Source of the DNA: Telmatactis stephensoni
Lineage: Eukaryota; Cnidaria; Anthozoa; Actiniaria; Isophelliidae
NCBI GenBank assembly: GCA_029948255.1
Contig: JALIZF010001751.1
Span: forward strand, 621,643 to 685,642
Length of the DNA: 64,000 nt
Direction of reading: 5' to 3'
The notes beneath the pieces were generated by a model, which was not told the origin of the DNA, ran no database searches, and was given only the letters and a program-made list of their open reading frames with translations. Below, one piece after another: positions 46,001-61,000 of the stretch (the stretch's first letter is position 1; every line of letters begins with the position of its first letter). Position numbers and translations under genes: made by a program.

Positions 46001-49000
46001 TCCCTATAGGTTCGCCGAGCTGCAGCTAAATGTTTAACAGCCATTGTTGGATCTAGACATGATCTGTTATCTGATTTGTACAGAAATATTGCTCCTGCAC
46101 TCATAGCAAGATTTAAAGGTACAGTGGAGTTCATGGTACACTTATGTTTAGTCTTTGTTTATGTTGTATCATCTCAAAATGTAATGTCTTTATGCTATAC
46201 TTGAAGAAATTACATGGTTGATACATATTGTCATGTAGAATTGAGTGTTCAAAGAAGAAGGTATTAACTACATGACTTTTGTGTATTACTTGGCCTTCCC
46301 CTGTTTTTGTTGTACATTATAAACTCTTAACATATAACCATCGGTGAATTATCTGTTTTTCTCTGTTTCAAAGAAGTGATTGATATCTTCACATGTGAAG
46401 ATAACATGTTATTTCACATGTGAAGATAACACTGTTGCCATGGTTACATTTTTGTGAACTTCACAGTGACTGCACATTTTAGTTCATCATTGATTATATA
46501 TTAAACAGAATATTACATGTACACTTGGAGATACGAATTTTATCTTCTCGTGTTGATCATCTCGTTTGCTGCGCTCACTCGTGGGAGATCTCATCAACAC
46601 TTGAAAATCACACATCGACACTCCGTGTGCCCCTGCAGCAAAACCAAGTAATAATTTAGAAGAATGATATTATGCAGTTAACTTCTATGCATTGCTAAAT
46701 TAATTTATTTGAATATTTTGTTATTATTGCAGAAAGAGAAGAAAATGTTAAAGCGGATATCTTTAATGCATATATAACCCTGTTACGACAGACACGCCCT
46801 GTTGCAGGACAAAGCCTTGATACAGATGCAATGGATGAAGATAGTGGGTAAGCACTCCAGTCTTATCAAGTGAAAGTGCTACTTTCAACAGACCCCCTAA
46901 CAAACTGGAATGAGCCAAAAGAAAATGGAGTGGACAACATTGTTGAAACTGACCAATCACAGGGCAGTAGAACAACTTTTGTCTAAATCCTCCAATCAGA
47001 CAGTTTTCAATGGACCTTTTATAAATTAAACAAATTTATTGTACAATTTATAATAAGAGGACTGTTTATATTTCCTTTGAACATTTCTTTAATACTTTTC
47101 TGGCAACTGATAATTGGAGGTGTAAAGTGAACAAGTATTGCAGAAATGAACTTATTTCGTTGTTGTTCAAGAATAAATATATATACCCATTTGATGTTGT
47201 ATTATTTTGTGATTGCTTTTTTCAGCCCCCTGATGATGTTACAGTCTCAAATAGGCAGTGTTGTAAAAGCGCTTCATAAACAGCTGAGAGAGAAAAGTGT
47301 CAAGACTAGACAGGTTAGTCATTTCATTACAAACAAGGAAAGAATTCAAATTGAAAAAATGGGCAAGTGGGTGGATGAATGAAAGAATGGAAAAATGAAC
47401 ATAGATTGACAGGTGCAATGTGCTCAATGACAATGGAAATGGATGGATGGATTCATGGAAAAGTGACTGTATTAACAGATAGTTGAAATAATGGGCAAGA
47501 GAGACCAGTGAATAACTTCATGGATGGAAAAATACCCCCCTAGAGCACTAATAATAGAAAACCCATGGAGTTGAAAAGAAAGTGCAAGGGATAGAAACAG
47601 TACTGTACTTATTACTGCCATACTACCTTGACTAATGTCAAATAATAACTAAAGGTGCATTCATGTAGGAGAATACATTGTCAAAGAATTACACCCAGTC
47701 AGTCATAGACAATGAAGTCTAAGATGGATTTTTTTTTTCAGGGTTGTTTTCATGTGATGTCAGAACTTGTAGCTGTGTTACCAGGAGCTCTCTCAGATCA
47801 TATCAGTGCTATAGTCCCAGGAATCCAATTTTCTCTAATGTAAGTCACCTATTTATAATTATTATAATTATTAATGTATTATTATATTGTCCAATCATAA
47901 GTCACACTGAAACTGCCACACCTATTAAAAGTCCAGTACGCATTTATTGCAAATGCACAGGACTTCAGGCAGTTTCTCCCTTTCTTTCCCCTTTGCCTTA
48001 TTCTTATCCCTTCCCTGAGTCAGCCATGCACGCTGTTCCTCTGTTCAATGCTTATTCATTTTGTTTGCTGTCATATCTGGAACTCAATTGCCAATTGCCA
48101 GCTGGCTCATTAGTTATATCCTGTTAGGCCAAATCACATATCATTGTTTGTAATATTAACCTACTCAATTTGATACTGTGTTCATTCTTCTCTGATTGTT
48201 CTTCTTATTGCAGGGATAAAAGCTCAACGTCCAATATGAAAATAGATACTCTAGCTTTCCTTGGTTGTATCCTGGCTCAACATCCACCCCATGTTTTCCA
48301 TCCCCATATTGCTGTCTTAGTCCCTGTAAGTATAGAGGTTTACCCTCATTAATACAATGATCCTTATCATACAACCCTTTTATACAGCCATCCCACTAAT
48401 CATCATCATCACCAGCATTGTTACAAAGTTATCTTTGTTCATTTGTTAATATCATTCTTATTGTCAATAATTACATTTTGTACATTGATCAATTGATACA
48501 TTTGCACATTGATTACTAAGTATATGATTATGCATTGAGTACATTATCATGATCATTTACTAGGTTCCTTTATTTAGTTTAGTCATATTAGGACCATTCC
48601 TTCAATTTTCCTCCATCCAAGCACCCTCCCCTCCCCCCTCTGTCCCTGCACGTCACCCTTCCCCAGGATACCTGATATTCTACTGGTATATATTGTGATT
48701 ATGATTGATCTTTAAACTAGTCAGTGTATGGTTATGTTAATGAATGTTATATATCTACAGCCTGTAGTCCAAGCTGTTGGTGATCCATTTTACAAGATAA
48801 CATCAGAGTCTTTGCTAGTTACACAACAACTAGTCAAAGTAATCAGGCCCCTGGGTGAGTTTACAAACAACATTTCCAAAATGACAAAGCAACACAAAAA
48901 AGTGAAATTCTTAATCTAATAAACAACGTTACTTATTAGTTTTAAAACAAAACTTATGCATGAAGGTGTCCTGATGTTTATTAGACTGACAAGCAGAGAG

Positions 49001-52000
49001 ACTCAAGAGAAAGCTAAATGTTAAAACTTTAATTATATTATGTTGTAAGACTGCTTTATGGCTATTGTTGTGACCAAATTAACTATATATAACCCCCCTT
49101 CAATTCCACCCTCACAAACTGACTGACCAGTACACACATCCACTATGATGTGTGGACATGGCATGTATAATAGATATTGACCAAGAAATGTTATGATTTG
49201 TACCAGTGACTGTTATTGTCTGGTTTAATTACAGATGTTGAAAGTAACTTTGACTACCGTCCATATGTTAGCAGTATCTATAGTTGTACCTTAACAAGGC
49301 TGAAGGCTGCTGATATTGACCAAGAAGTAAAAGAAAGAGCTATCTCTTGCATGTATGTTGTTTTTACTTTATTTAATGTACCTTTACAGTACAAGATATC
49401 CTAAACTGCCTCTAAACTGGACATCCCCATAAGGCAGACAGTAAGAACTAACCCCAATGGTGGAGAGAGGTGCAAAAAAATATGTACAATATGCAAGTAG
49501 TATATTTCTTTAGGGGGTGTTTACATGGCACTAAGATCATCCTACAATCACGGACAAAAGTCCTTGAGACAGTTCTGAAATCCATACATTTCAGCTGCTA
49601 CTTGATTAGGTCGCCTCTTGCTTACAAGTTATTTATTGAATCCCCCTCCCCCCAATCCCCCCCCCCCCCCTACCGGGTCAATGTTGTACCAGATGATAGC
49701 CCAACGACATTGTGCACCTACCTCAACATTGGGTGAGAGGGGGAGAGGGGAGAAAAATTAATTGAAAGTGATGGGTTTACTTACAAAGCAACACTTTTTC
49801 ACTTTGTCTTAACCTTTTTGTCCGGCATTGTAGCACTAGGATCATCCTAATAGGTGAATAATCCTACCTGCTATACATTTAATTTACTTCATTCTGTTTA
49901 CATGGAAATTTGTGTCTTCACTTTGAGTACTAGTTAAGGTAATATGGTAAGGTAATTTTAAGGTGATGGTAAGGTAATGATGGTTGGGTAACGGTAGTGT
50001 TCGATGAACCAAGTTACCGACCACTGTCTTATTGTAGGGTTCAGATTGTTCACTATTATGGATTGTTACTGACATTGGGTAGATTATTTCAAATCATTGT
50101 TATTATCAATGATTGTATTGTTTCAATTATGTTGTTTCAGGGGTCAGATCCTACACTCTCTTGGTGATGAATTACAAGCTGAACTGCCTGTTTGTTTACC
50201 AATCTTTCTGGATAGACTAAGAAATGAAATCACAAGGCTCACTACTGTCAAAGCATATACTCTTATCGCTGGGTAATAATAGATTAAGTTTGACTTATGT
50301 TGACACAATCCCATTCAATATGCAACTGTTATTTTAAAGAAATATTTGAAATATAACTTGCATGCTGATTGTTTGGGTGCTATGTGTCTGTGTACTGACG
50401 TGACATAACACTCTGGAAGATGTACATGTAGAGCACTCAAAAAACAAGAGACACACTTGGCCATGCCTTATGTTCCTAAGTTTGTTTTTCTTGTGCACAT
50501 AAAATATGTCTTAGTTTATATCACAGTACAGAAGTATGTGCATGTGTTTTATATTCCTTAAGCAACAGCATGGCCAATTTTGCCCAACATGAGATTCTCA
50601 TTTTCTTCATTTCATTATGATCATTATTTCCATCCATTTTTTCTACTTTCATTTTTTTCTTCAACGTAAGTTCTTCAATATCATTTTTACTATTTTTCCC
50701 CCATACCCATTTACAGCCTAAAGTGCATGCATGCCAGTCATTTTGATCCAAAGTCATTTCGATCCAGGTCAATATTCGATCCACAATCGGTCAATTCAAT
50801 CCATGTGGGATAACAAAATTTGGCAGTAGAAAACAGATACAAGTAGATCAAGTATTTTATGAGAAAAATAAACAAAGAACTAAATTTGGTTCATAGCATA
50901 CGTTTGTAAGGTCCATCATGACAACAATTGTAACTGTTTGGTTAAAAGTACTATGACCTAGAAACTCCTAGAAACTTCTTGATATCTAACTTATTATCTA
51001 AACTAAAACACTAACTTACACTTACTTACAAATACTTGATTACTATGTTCAATATGTGGATTGAATTGACCTACCATATGGATTGGATTGACCCATGATG
51101 GATCGAATTGACCTGGATTGAAATGACTGGATACCCCTACAATGTGATGTGTTCCTTATGAAAAGTTTAGAACTTGTTGAGTAAAAGAGTGTTTTATTTT
51201 CCCTTAGATCTCCCCTTAGAATTAACCTTGGTCCACTACTGGTAAGATGACCTTTACAGTGTACAGTGTAATAGATTAGGCTTATTGCTGTCAAACCTTC
51301 ACTGAACTGAACTGAACTGAACTTTATTCACACACACGTTTACAATATATACAGAAAATATATTTACATTTGATAAATACATTTACATTTAAGATACATT
51401 TACAATATATATACAGAAAATACATTTTTACAATTTTAAATATTTACATTTAAGATATACTTTATTGGATGAATATAGAGGTGTGTGTGGTTGCCAAAGT
51501 AGTTTCAACTTTCGTGTTGGCAACCACCCACGGAAAAAAATAAACAGCGATGGACAAGCTAAAGTGGACACTTTATAATAAATAAATTTGAAGTGTATTG
51601 CAAGTTTGGTGCTACTACGCTCATTTGGAAATAAATTTAAATTTAATTTTTTTTTTAATTTTGTCATGTCACAATAAAGTTGGTGTTATTCAGAGGACAT
51701 TTTAATAAAGTATATAGCTAATTGCACAAACCTTGACCTTTAAACCATATGACTTTTAAGTCATAGAAATGAACACTGGGAAATCTGCTGACAAGATCAT
51801 TTTAAAGAATTCAAAGCGTGTGTACACCGACGTATCAAACAGTGACTGAGACTGGTATTGTAGTTGCATTTATTTAGCACATCCATAGATAGAACACATA
51901 AAAATCCAAATATTACTATTGTATACCCAGGTGCCATTTCACTCTCAGCTTCTAGGTTCTATGATTTTGAAAGGGTCAATGTTTGTGCAATTAGATGGAT

Positions 52001-55000
52001 TGGATCAGGAGCAGAATATTCGGCCAATTTTGGAGAATTTGTGTGATTGTTGTATCCAAAAGTGGTTTGGCTGTAATTAGTGGATTATTATTATTAGTTT
52101 GTTAAGTTTTCTAGTTTGCTAGCTTTCAGGAATCAGGAACAATGCAATTTGATGAGAGTCAGTGGAAATTGCGCATAAGCACTGGGGCAGTATACACACT
52201 ACCCAGGAAATTAGCTTCAACAATTACTGACAAAAGCAAATTGCAGTTAATATGTAATAGTTATACAGCTGTACTCTCTACACTGTAGCTTTGTGGTTTA
52301 AGGTATGCTCTGTAGCAGAGCTGTTTTGGCATGAGTGGGAAACTGACCATACTGTGAGAGCGTAGTAATGTCATCTGTAGCTGCCATGATGTAACTGTGT
52401 TGGTTATTTCAGTCACAACTGCTCTATATTTTTAACAAACTCATGAGGCAAGGTTGCAGATGCATTGGGTAGAGGGGCATGTATTTGCCAGCACTCATCA
52501 CCTAAACTAATACAAATTAATCCCTACTGATGTGGACTGTTCTAAAGTTATCCATAATTAAATTTGTGTCATTTATATATTTATTGACTTTTATTGACAG
52601 AATGAATCAATGCCTATTCTGGCATCGTTCCTAAGAAAGAACCAGAGAGCTTTAAAACTAGCCACCTTAACAACACTGAATGTTCTTATCAATAACTATG
52701 GTAAGCTTATATTGAATGACTCTATTATTGAATTCTCTCCATACTTGTGAGACTTGTTATTTATTCACTACTGACAGTAGCTGGGTTTGATTTGATATTT
52801 TTTAGATTGATATCAAAATATAGAAGATGCACATGCAATATTTCGTGTACCATTTTCATAATCCTCAACATCTCTTTTTTAAAAGAACAAACAAATACAT
52901 CTTCAGGAACCCAGGGGATGTATAATTCTGTTGCTCGTTTCTCACGTTGAGGAAAAAAACAATCCCTGCAGGGAACATTGTCTGTAAGATCTTGTTCTAA
53001 AAGTAATGTTTTCTCTTGTTTCTGATTGGTTGACCTGATCAGGTCAACTAAGCAGCAATTAGGGTATTTTCCATTTAGTGCGACCAACCGGCCAGAATGG
53101 CCAGTTCTTAAATGGTACATGTCAATTCCTAGCTCTGGCTGGAATCAGTCCTACAAAATCAGGCCATTCTGTCCGGTTGGTTCCACTAAATGGAAAACAC
53201 CCAGTTAGTGTATATTGAGGTTTTTCACGTGACGTCATATCCATTGTTCGCCCCATACTGGCGGGCAAATTTGTGATGCGTTTGGCGTCTTATCGAAGAG
53301 TTTGGAAATTTAGAAAGTCGCTGGAAAGCTTGATAAATGTCCATGTTTGTATAACCAATTCATTCCTTGTGATTTTTCCACTGTTTTCGCTTTCCTCGGC
53401 TTACGTTTGCCCGCCAGTATCACGTGACTGAAAAACCTCAATAGACAAATTACAAATGACTGTTGAAATGATATCCTAATAAATTTTTACTTCCTGAACA
53501 AGTTCTAGCAGAGAACCTTTCTTCTGGAGAAACAAAGAGCACAAAAATAACCCTGTGGATGAAATAGAAATGAAATTGTTTACAAGGCATCTGTCGTGAA
53601 CGCTTTGACTTATTAGACTTTATCAGAAATTGACAAGACAATTCCTATTGAGTTTTGGAATACTAAAGAAGTCTTACACCAACGCAGATTTGACTTGTTA
53701 GACTTTATCAGAAATTGACAAGACAATTCCTATTGAGTTTTGGAATACTAAAGAAGTCTTACACCAACGCAGATTTGACTTGTTAGACTTTATCAGAAAT
53801 TGACAATTACTATTGAGTTTTGGAATACTAAAGAAGTCTTCCATGATGCATGCTTGTTGTTTCAGGTTCTTCGCTTACCCCAGATAACATTGCTGATGTA
53901 CTGAATGAAGTCCCACCATTGATTAATGAGAGTGACCTTCACATCTCTCAAGTAAGTTATTATTAATGATTTTCTTCTTGGTCTGACATTTTCCCATATA
54001 GACGTGAGTGTGATCATACTCTTAGACAGAGGCTGTGCCCTAGCCTTGTTGCCTTTTATCTAATACTTTGGATTCTATATCCCATGGAACACTCGTGTTC
54101 ATTCTCTTACATGTACATACAATGTACAATGTAAACATTTCTAATTCTGTATAAGGTACTTTGAAGTTCTTTCACTTATAATCACAACGCTACTCAACCA
54201 ATGGGGAGTTACAGGTGTTGCATGACATTTCAAATTTCAATTTAAAAAAAGAAATATTAGAAAAGACCACTGAAGTTAACATGGGAAAAATCAAAAGAAC
54301 CAAAAAGAGTGGGAAAAGTGGATTACGGTACCTCAATTGAAAGACCAAGTTTTTCAGAACTTTCCGACCGAAATGACACTTGCCATTGTTTTTCCAACTT
54401 GCATTTCCAGTTTTTCTGGGTACATGGTAAGCGCCCCAGGTTTTTTTAACATTTCATTTTTAAAATGTATAATAATTTATAATACATAATAATAATTTAT
54501 CATTCATAGGTTAATATATTGTCAGTCTGAATAACAAGACATTTCTATGTGGCATAGTTCAAATTGCTGCAGAACAATAGAAAGTTGCCTATTATGCCCA
54601 TTGTTACTTAAAGCGCTCATTCTAAAGTGTTCAATAGCCAATAGAACTAATGTTTTTTAAAGCTGAGACATTATTTGTACCATGGCATGATACTATAAAG
54701 TGTGTTTGATTTGTAGCTGACCTTGTCACTGTTAACTGCTACAGCCAAGGTGCATACTGACAGTATGGCAAAGGTAAGGGCGGTAACCGTAAGGGCATTC
54801 TCTCTCATTATGCAGTCTACTTCACAGCTGTGTTTAGTTTCATCATGCAACCTCTATCCCTTGCCAACTTGTGCATTGTTCAATGTACAAATTTGGTCAA
54901 CAAAAGCCTGTCAGGCTAGGAGTTAGCATTGTAATTTAGCGGTAGACCAAGGTATGATTGATATATTAGAGTCGACAAAAAGATTCAAGACCTCCTCTCC

Positions 55001-57970
55001 CCCCACCCCACCTCCAAGGAGAAGTAAGTGACAAATCTCAGATATCTCACAAATCTCAACAAAAAGATTCAAGACCTCATTCCCCCCCCCCCCCCCCCCC
55101 AACCCTCCAAAAAATTAGAATTCAAGGTTTTGGCCAAGAGTCACTTACTCTGTTTTGCATGGATCCCTTCAGTGAGTCTTTTTGTTTGTTTGTTTTGTTT
55201 TATTATAGATTTGTTTGTTTTGTTTCTGTTTTTTTGTACCATTGTTATGCAATGTGCATGGTTTTTTGGTACTTGTCTTACATATAATACATTTTGTAGG
55301 CTAGTGCTACAACTTTACCAGCAGTTATGGAATTAGTAAAGTCGCCACTTCTTCAAGGTACAGTTACAGTCAAACTCTGATTTTAACAAAACCAGATTTT
55401 TCTATACCATAAAACAGTAGATGCATTGATTTGATTCCTAATTGCAGTTATTCTAATTCTCACATTATTATTTTGACCTAACTTGACTCTAACTTGTGTA
55501 GCTTCAGATGCTAGTGGGATGGAGTGCTTTCTCAGAAGGAAGGGGGAGGGGGTTAGAATGAGTGTCATCAATCTTGTGCAATGTATAAGCATTATTTAGA
55601 ATACCTACAGTGTATATATTTTTGTAGTATATACATGTATATTAATGTCTTTATGCTTGTCTAGGCGGTGCCCTAAATGCAATGCTTACATTGCTAACTG
55701 AGCTTGTGAACTCTGGAATCCAAGGCATGGCATTTGGCAACTTATTTGAGGTAAAAGAGTCAATTCAACTAATGTACTGGCTTTAGGTATAATTATTATA
55801 TATATGCAATATTTTTCTATTTTATTTATTGTTGTCTCCTTTTTAGATGATTGTGTCCCCAATATATTCTCCTCATGTCATTGGCCAGCCATTACATAAA
55901 CAGGTATTGTTTCTTATTTTCATCTTGGCATCATTATCATCATCATCATCATTCATGTCCATTGCCATTGGTCCTGACATATTCTTCCTTATTAACCTAT
56001 TAAACTTATTTATCTTGTAAGGCTTATTACTCTATTGCCAAATGTGTAGCTGCTTTAACTGTGTCTTGTCCAAAAGATGGTGAAGTTGTTGTCAACAGAT
56101 TTGTGAAAGATATTCAGGTATGAGGGCAATTGAGAAAATGTAGCTTATGCGTGGGCAGAATCTAGTGTAAAAAAATGTAGAAAAAAAGACATAATATTGT
56201 GGAACATCTTGGTTCAGTGTGGGTAAATAAAATAGCGTTTTTTCCACTTTAGAGCTCCAAAATACCTGATGCAGTAAGACTGTTCTCACTTCTCTCGCTT
56301 GGAGAAATAGGAAAGCATATGTGAGTAGATCATGTAACAATAAGCCTTTACCTTTATGACATTCCATGCCTCTGTCTATACCAGAATCCTCTTCAATAAT
56401 CTTTCATATTCAAATTTAAAAATCCCTGGAAAACACTATATTCTTAAATTGATGAACAATAGATACTCCAAAAAGATTGTGGTATAGAGAGAGGTATGAA
56501 ACGTCATAATGCTAAAGGTTCATAGTGTGACTGGGACTTAGGGGTGGGAAATAGTATTAGCATGATAGTAACAGCATGACTACAGCAGGAATCTTTAATG
56601 TTTTATAGACAATCACATGATAATCGCAACATTCCATTATTTTCTCATACGAAAACTGCTCTGTTATTTTGAGAGATTGGTTAGAAACTTTAAAGCAGCT
56701 TGGTCAGATAAAGGCAAACCACACCACAGTAGACAATACAAATAACAGCCAGCTCAACTCAGGACGCAGTGCGAATGCACAGTGCTGCAGAATTAGGGGG
56801 AGCAGTGCTGTAGAATAGAACAGAAAAAGAAGAGCAGTTCTCTTGAAAATGTAACAGAGATAGAAAAAAGAAATGTCAGAAAAGTAATTGAAAGTAGAAA
56901 ATATGAAAAAAGAAGTGAAGGAATGGAAAAATGTGAATAGAAATGATGAAGTAGCTCATATCAGGAGGCAACAAACGGGGCAACAGAACGAGCGTGCGCG
57001 CCAAAACACATCAGCTGTGTGTCTGTCCTCTTATTGACACTCTAAACAACCAATCAGATCACGAGATTAGTATCAAGTGTTGTAAAATGATTTATTTCAG
57101 TGATCTAAGCAGTCATAAAGACCTCCCTTCAGCTATTCTTAACTGTTTCTCATCACCATCAGAAGAAATCAAATCTGCTGCATCATTTGCTCTTGGTAAG
57201 TAATTCATGTTAATTTGTTATGGAAGTTACAGCATTGCCAGGCCCGCCTTTCAGTTTCACAGAACATGCGTAACTTACGAGCACTTGTAAATCCAAATAG
57301 GGATTTTTTCCTGTGGATTCACCAATATTGCGCATGCCCAGAATGGATGCAGTGCATTAACTTCAAAGTATTGAAGGGAACGCGAACGAGTTTTAAAAAT
57401 AGCCCAAAATATCAGAGGGCGTCATGCCAAAATTGTCTGCCTAAGCCCCAGAGTCTCCTGTTTATGCTATCTTCTAAGCAATTTTTTATGGATACATTTT
57501 TGTACTTTAACTTGTGATGTAATTTTGGTGTTTGTAGGTAAAATAGCCGCTGGCAACCTGAGACTTTATTTACCGTTCCTGTTGAAAGAAATTCAAGATT
57601 CACCTAAAAAACAATATTTACTACTTCACTCTTTAAAAGAAGTAAGCAATTATATCACTCCCTTATATATTGTCCCTCAGTTAACCTTCGTTCTTTCTAT
57701 CAGTATTGTCTTCCATTCCCGTTCCTTTATTTACCTTCTTGGGATTCTCCTACCCATATTTATAGTTTCTGACACTTTCTTTGCTTCCAGCTTTCTTTCT
57801 TAACTTGTCTGTAGTGTGTTGATATAGATACAACTGATACAATTACTTTGCTTCAGGTTATCTCATGTGAATCAAGCTCTCCTGCTGGTATTCAAGCTTT
57901 ACGGCCTTTTATTGAATCGATATGGTTAGTAAATTAACTTACTTCACAAAATAATCACGATGATGATGAC

Positions 57971-58001
<31 letters not shown>

Positions 58002-61000
58002 GTGAAAATGGTGATAACGATTTTCTTTTGATTGTTTGAAATTGTCGTAGAGTGTTGCATCGTGTTTCGGGATTTCAATATACTTTTTTTACCGATACGG
58101 TCTCTGTCTAAAAAATTGTAATTTTAAGCAATAATATGGGATGCCCGGGAAATAGTCCAGAGAGTTATATCATAAAAATGTGTCAGTTTCGCATGCTTCC
58201 ATAGAAGGAAGTTTATTGTACTACCCTATGTTGAAGTTGAAGTAATTTTTCATCACGAAAGAAACGGTTTTCTTCAAAATTCCGCCCCAAACTTGCATTT
58301 ACTCAAGTGCGTCCCCCATCTGGACATCCCGTAATATTGCATAAAAGTAATTTATTCAAGATGGCATCCACATAAAGGGTCTGTTGGCTAGTGTGCTAGA
58401 TGTATTAGCCAATTAAAATGTTGCGGACACAGCTTGGCCGTTTTATCCAAAAATATGACTTTTTGGGAGGATATTTGAAAAACTTCGTCAGCAATGAAAT
58501 GGGCAGCAATATTAAATGCTTTGTTAATCATTTCAGGGCGTTGTTGTTTGGACATTGTGAGAGTACAGAAGAAGGAACAAGAAATGTTGTAGCTGAATGT
58601 CTTGGTAAACTAACCCTGGTTGATCCAGTGACATTACTTCCTCAACTACAGGTTCGTTATCTTACCATGTGTTAACAGGTGAAATGTTGCTCATCTAAAT
58701 CATGTGTAGTAGGTTTCGTTGAATGACGATATCAAGCATCTTGTGCATACCTGAAAATGGGCGCTGAGCCCGAAAGCTCGGAATAAAATTAAATGTTATT
58801 TGAAGAATCATGTGTTCATTAATGTAGAATAATGACCAACTTACAAGACAATGCTAAATAAATGTTGCTATTTTGTATAGAAATATCTTGATTCTGGGTC
58901 AGCATTTGCAAGAAGTACTGTGGTAACAGCAGTGAAGTTTACCATCTCTGATCACGTGAGTAGTACACAATAAGTTGCGTGCGCATTTGGACGTTAGCCT
59001 CGATTCAAAGCAAAACAGTTATTAGACTTTGACGGGCAACAATAGCAACATTTTAACGTGAAAATAAAAACATCTCAAAAAGATCATCTTGTTAAAAGAT
59101 TTTGAAAGAAAAACAGCTAAAAGAATATACTTTACTGGTACTGTCAATGGTCCTTCATGACAAAACTGCTTGATTATGTTTATATGGTGCTGATTGTTTC
59201 ATTTGAACTGTCTTAGCCTCAACCAATTGATGTTCAGCTCAAAGCGTGTATTGGGCAGTTCTTACGGACAGTGCAGGATACTGATCTTGTGAGTATTTTC
59301 AAACTCGTTTATCAGCGTCTTGAGTCATTATCATTTACCACCATCAGTATCGTTCATTAACACCATTATTGATATATTCTATCCCTTTAGAATGTTCGTC
59401 GTGTTGCTTTGGTAGCATTTAATTCAGCAGCTCACAACAAACCAAGTCTTATTCGAGATTTACTGGATGATATATTACCTCAACTTTATAATGAAACCAA
59501 AATACGGGTAAGGACTGTCCATTAATATAACTTAAGGTGGCTTTTCATATCCTCAGGGACCCATAGCAAACGAGGAATGGGAGGAGGAAGGGAAAAGGTG
59601 TGAAGGGCATGCCCCCTGTCTACCCTTTCACTCTAGATCCCATAGGATGGGCTAGTCACAAAGGTACTACCCTCCCCCTTTCGCTCTAGATCCCAGAGGA
59701 TGGGCTAGTCACTAAGGTAGTACCCTCCCCCTTTCGCTCTAGATCCCATAGGATGGGCTAGTCACTAAGGTACTAACTGATGATATGTTTTACTTTGATT
59801 GCAGAAAGAGCTTATTCGAGAAGTGGAAATGGGACCATTCAAGCATACAGTAGATGATGGCTTAGATATTAGAAAGGTTTTTATGAACCCAATCCTTACC
59901 CTAACCCTAACCCTTTTTTCTCCTTCTTATCGATCTTTTTACATATATATCTGTGTATTTTTTTAATCCTACCTGTTTTCCTATCCTTGCCACTCCCCTA
60001 TCTCGTCCCTTAGGTCTAGTTGAGACGTCGTACCAGCCATGTACCGTACCAAATTGTTGCAATGAAATACAGGAAAGTTTGGAGTCTATTTGGAACTGCT
60101 GGTTCGATTGAGAATGGCCTACAAATAGTATGACTTTAATTCGATTTTGAATTGAAAACGGTGCATGGATGGCACGGTGTTTGAACTAGGCCTTACTGTC
60201 CTTCCTTCTCATTTCCTATTTATAGCACGTGTAGCTGAGTTTAAGTACGCAGAATCCCGAGTTCGAGTCACCCCACTCTTGTTTCATTCTAACTATCCGT
60301 AATCCATATAACTTAATCAGCTTTAAATACCCATAAAACACAGAAGCGATATGTAGAGAGAAGGTTAAGGGCGCACCATCAGCTTCCTGGGATACCGGCT
60401 TCGTGTTGAAGAAACCTTTATTATTGCTTTACCTTTCTCCATTCATCTTTTCTCTTCCATTTATCCTCTTCGATCTCTCCGCTTTCGTTTGTCTACTATT
60501 AATGTTAAAGTATTTATCATTGTACGTTATTCCTCTCCCCCTTTCAGTACTAAAGTATGTTGTTTTATAGGCTGCATTTGAGTGTATGTATACGCTACTA
60601 GACACGTGTCTTGATAGACTGGATATATTTGAGTTTCTTAACCACGTCGAAGATGGTCTCAAAGACCATTATGATATCAAGGTACGTGTGGTTTGTCAAC
60701 AAAATCATGGTCAGCGAGAAAGAATAACAAACCATTCCCTAATATTTATATAAACTTTTAAGGGGCAAAGTGTGATAATGCACGTACTCAATTTTTGCCT
60801 AAATGTTGGTTGCTTGTACTCAGAGTTTCGTTGAAACTGAATGAATGTAAAATCTTGGGCACTTACTTAAAAATGATTCCCCATGGCTTGTTGAAAGTTA
60901 CTTGCCTCAAACCCACATGGTAGTCTTGGGAAAAGTGTACCGAGATTCGCCTCGAGAGTCTAGTGTTGCGGCCTGTTGTCGTGGTTACGCATTGTCCAGT

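Larger units (their letters stand above)
52905..53559. mobile_element. MITE, GGGAACCCAGGAG family, copy 2 (split)
   Basis: The left arm AGGAACCCAGGGGATGTATAA, with TTGTTCTAAAAGTAA, and the right arm TTACTTCCTGAACAAGTTCT, with CTTCTGGAGAAAC, match the two arms of 44036-44310. The 53062-53202 and 53213-53443 elements sit between them. It lies in CAND1 intron 19. Confidence 0.7.

Noticed and set aside
59905..59930. Telomere-like CCCTAACCCTAACCC
   Set aside because: Only about three units within CAND1 intron 34; not a telomere or an interstitial array of note.
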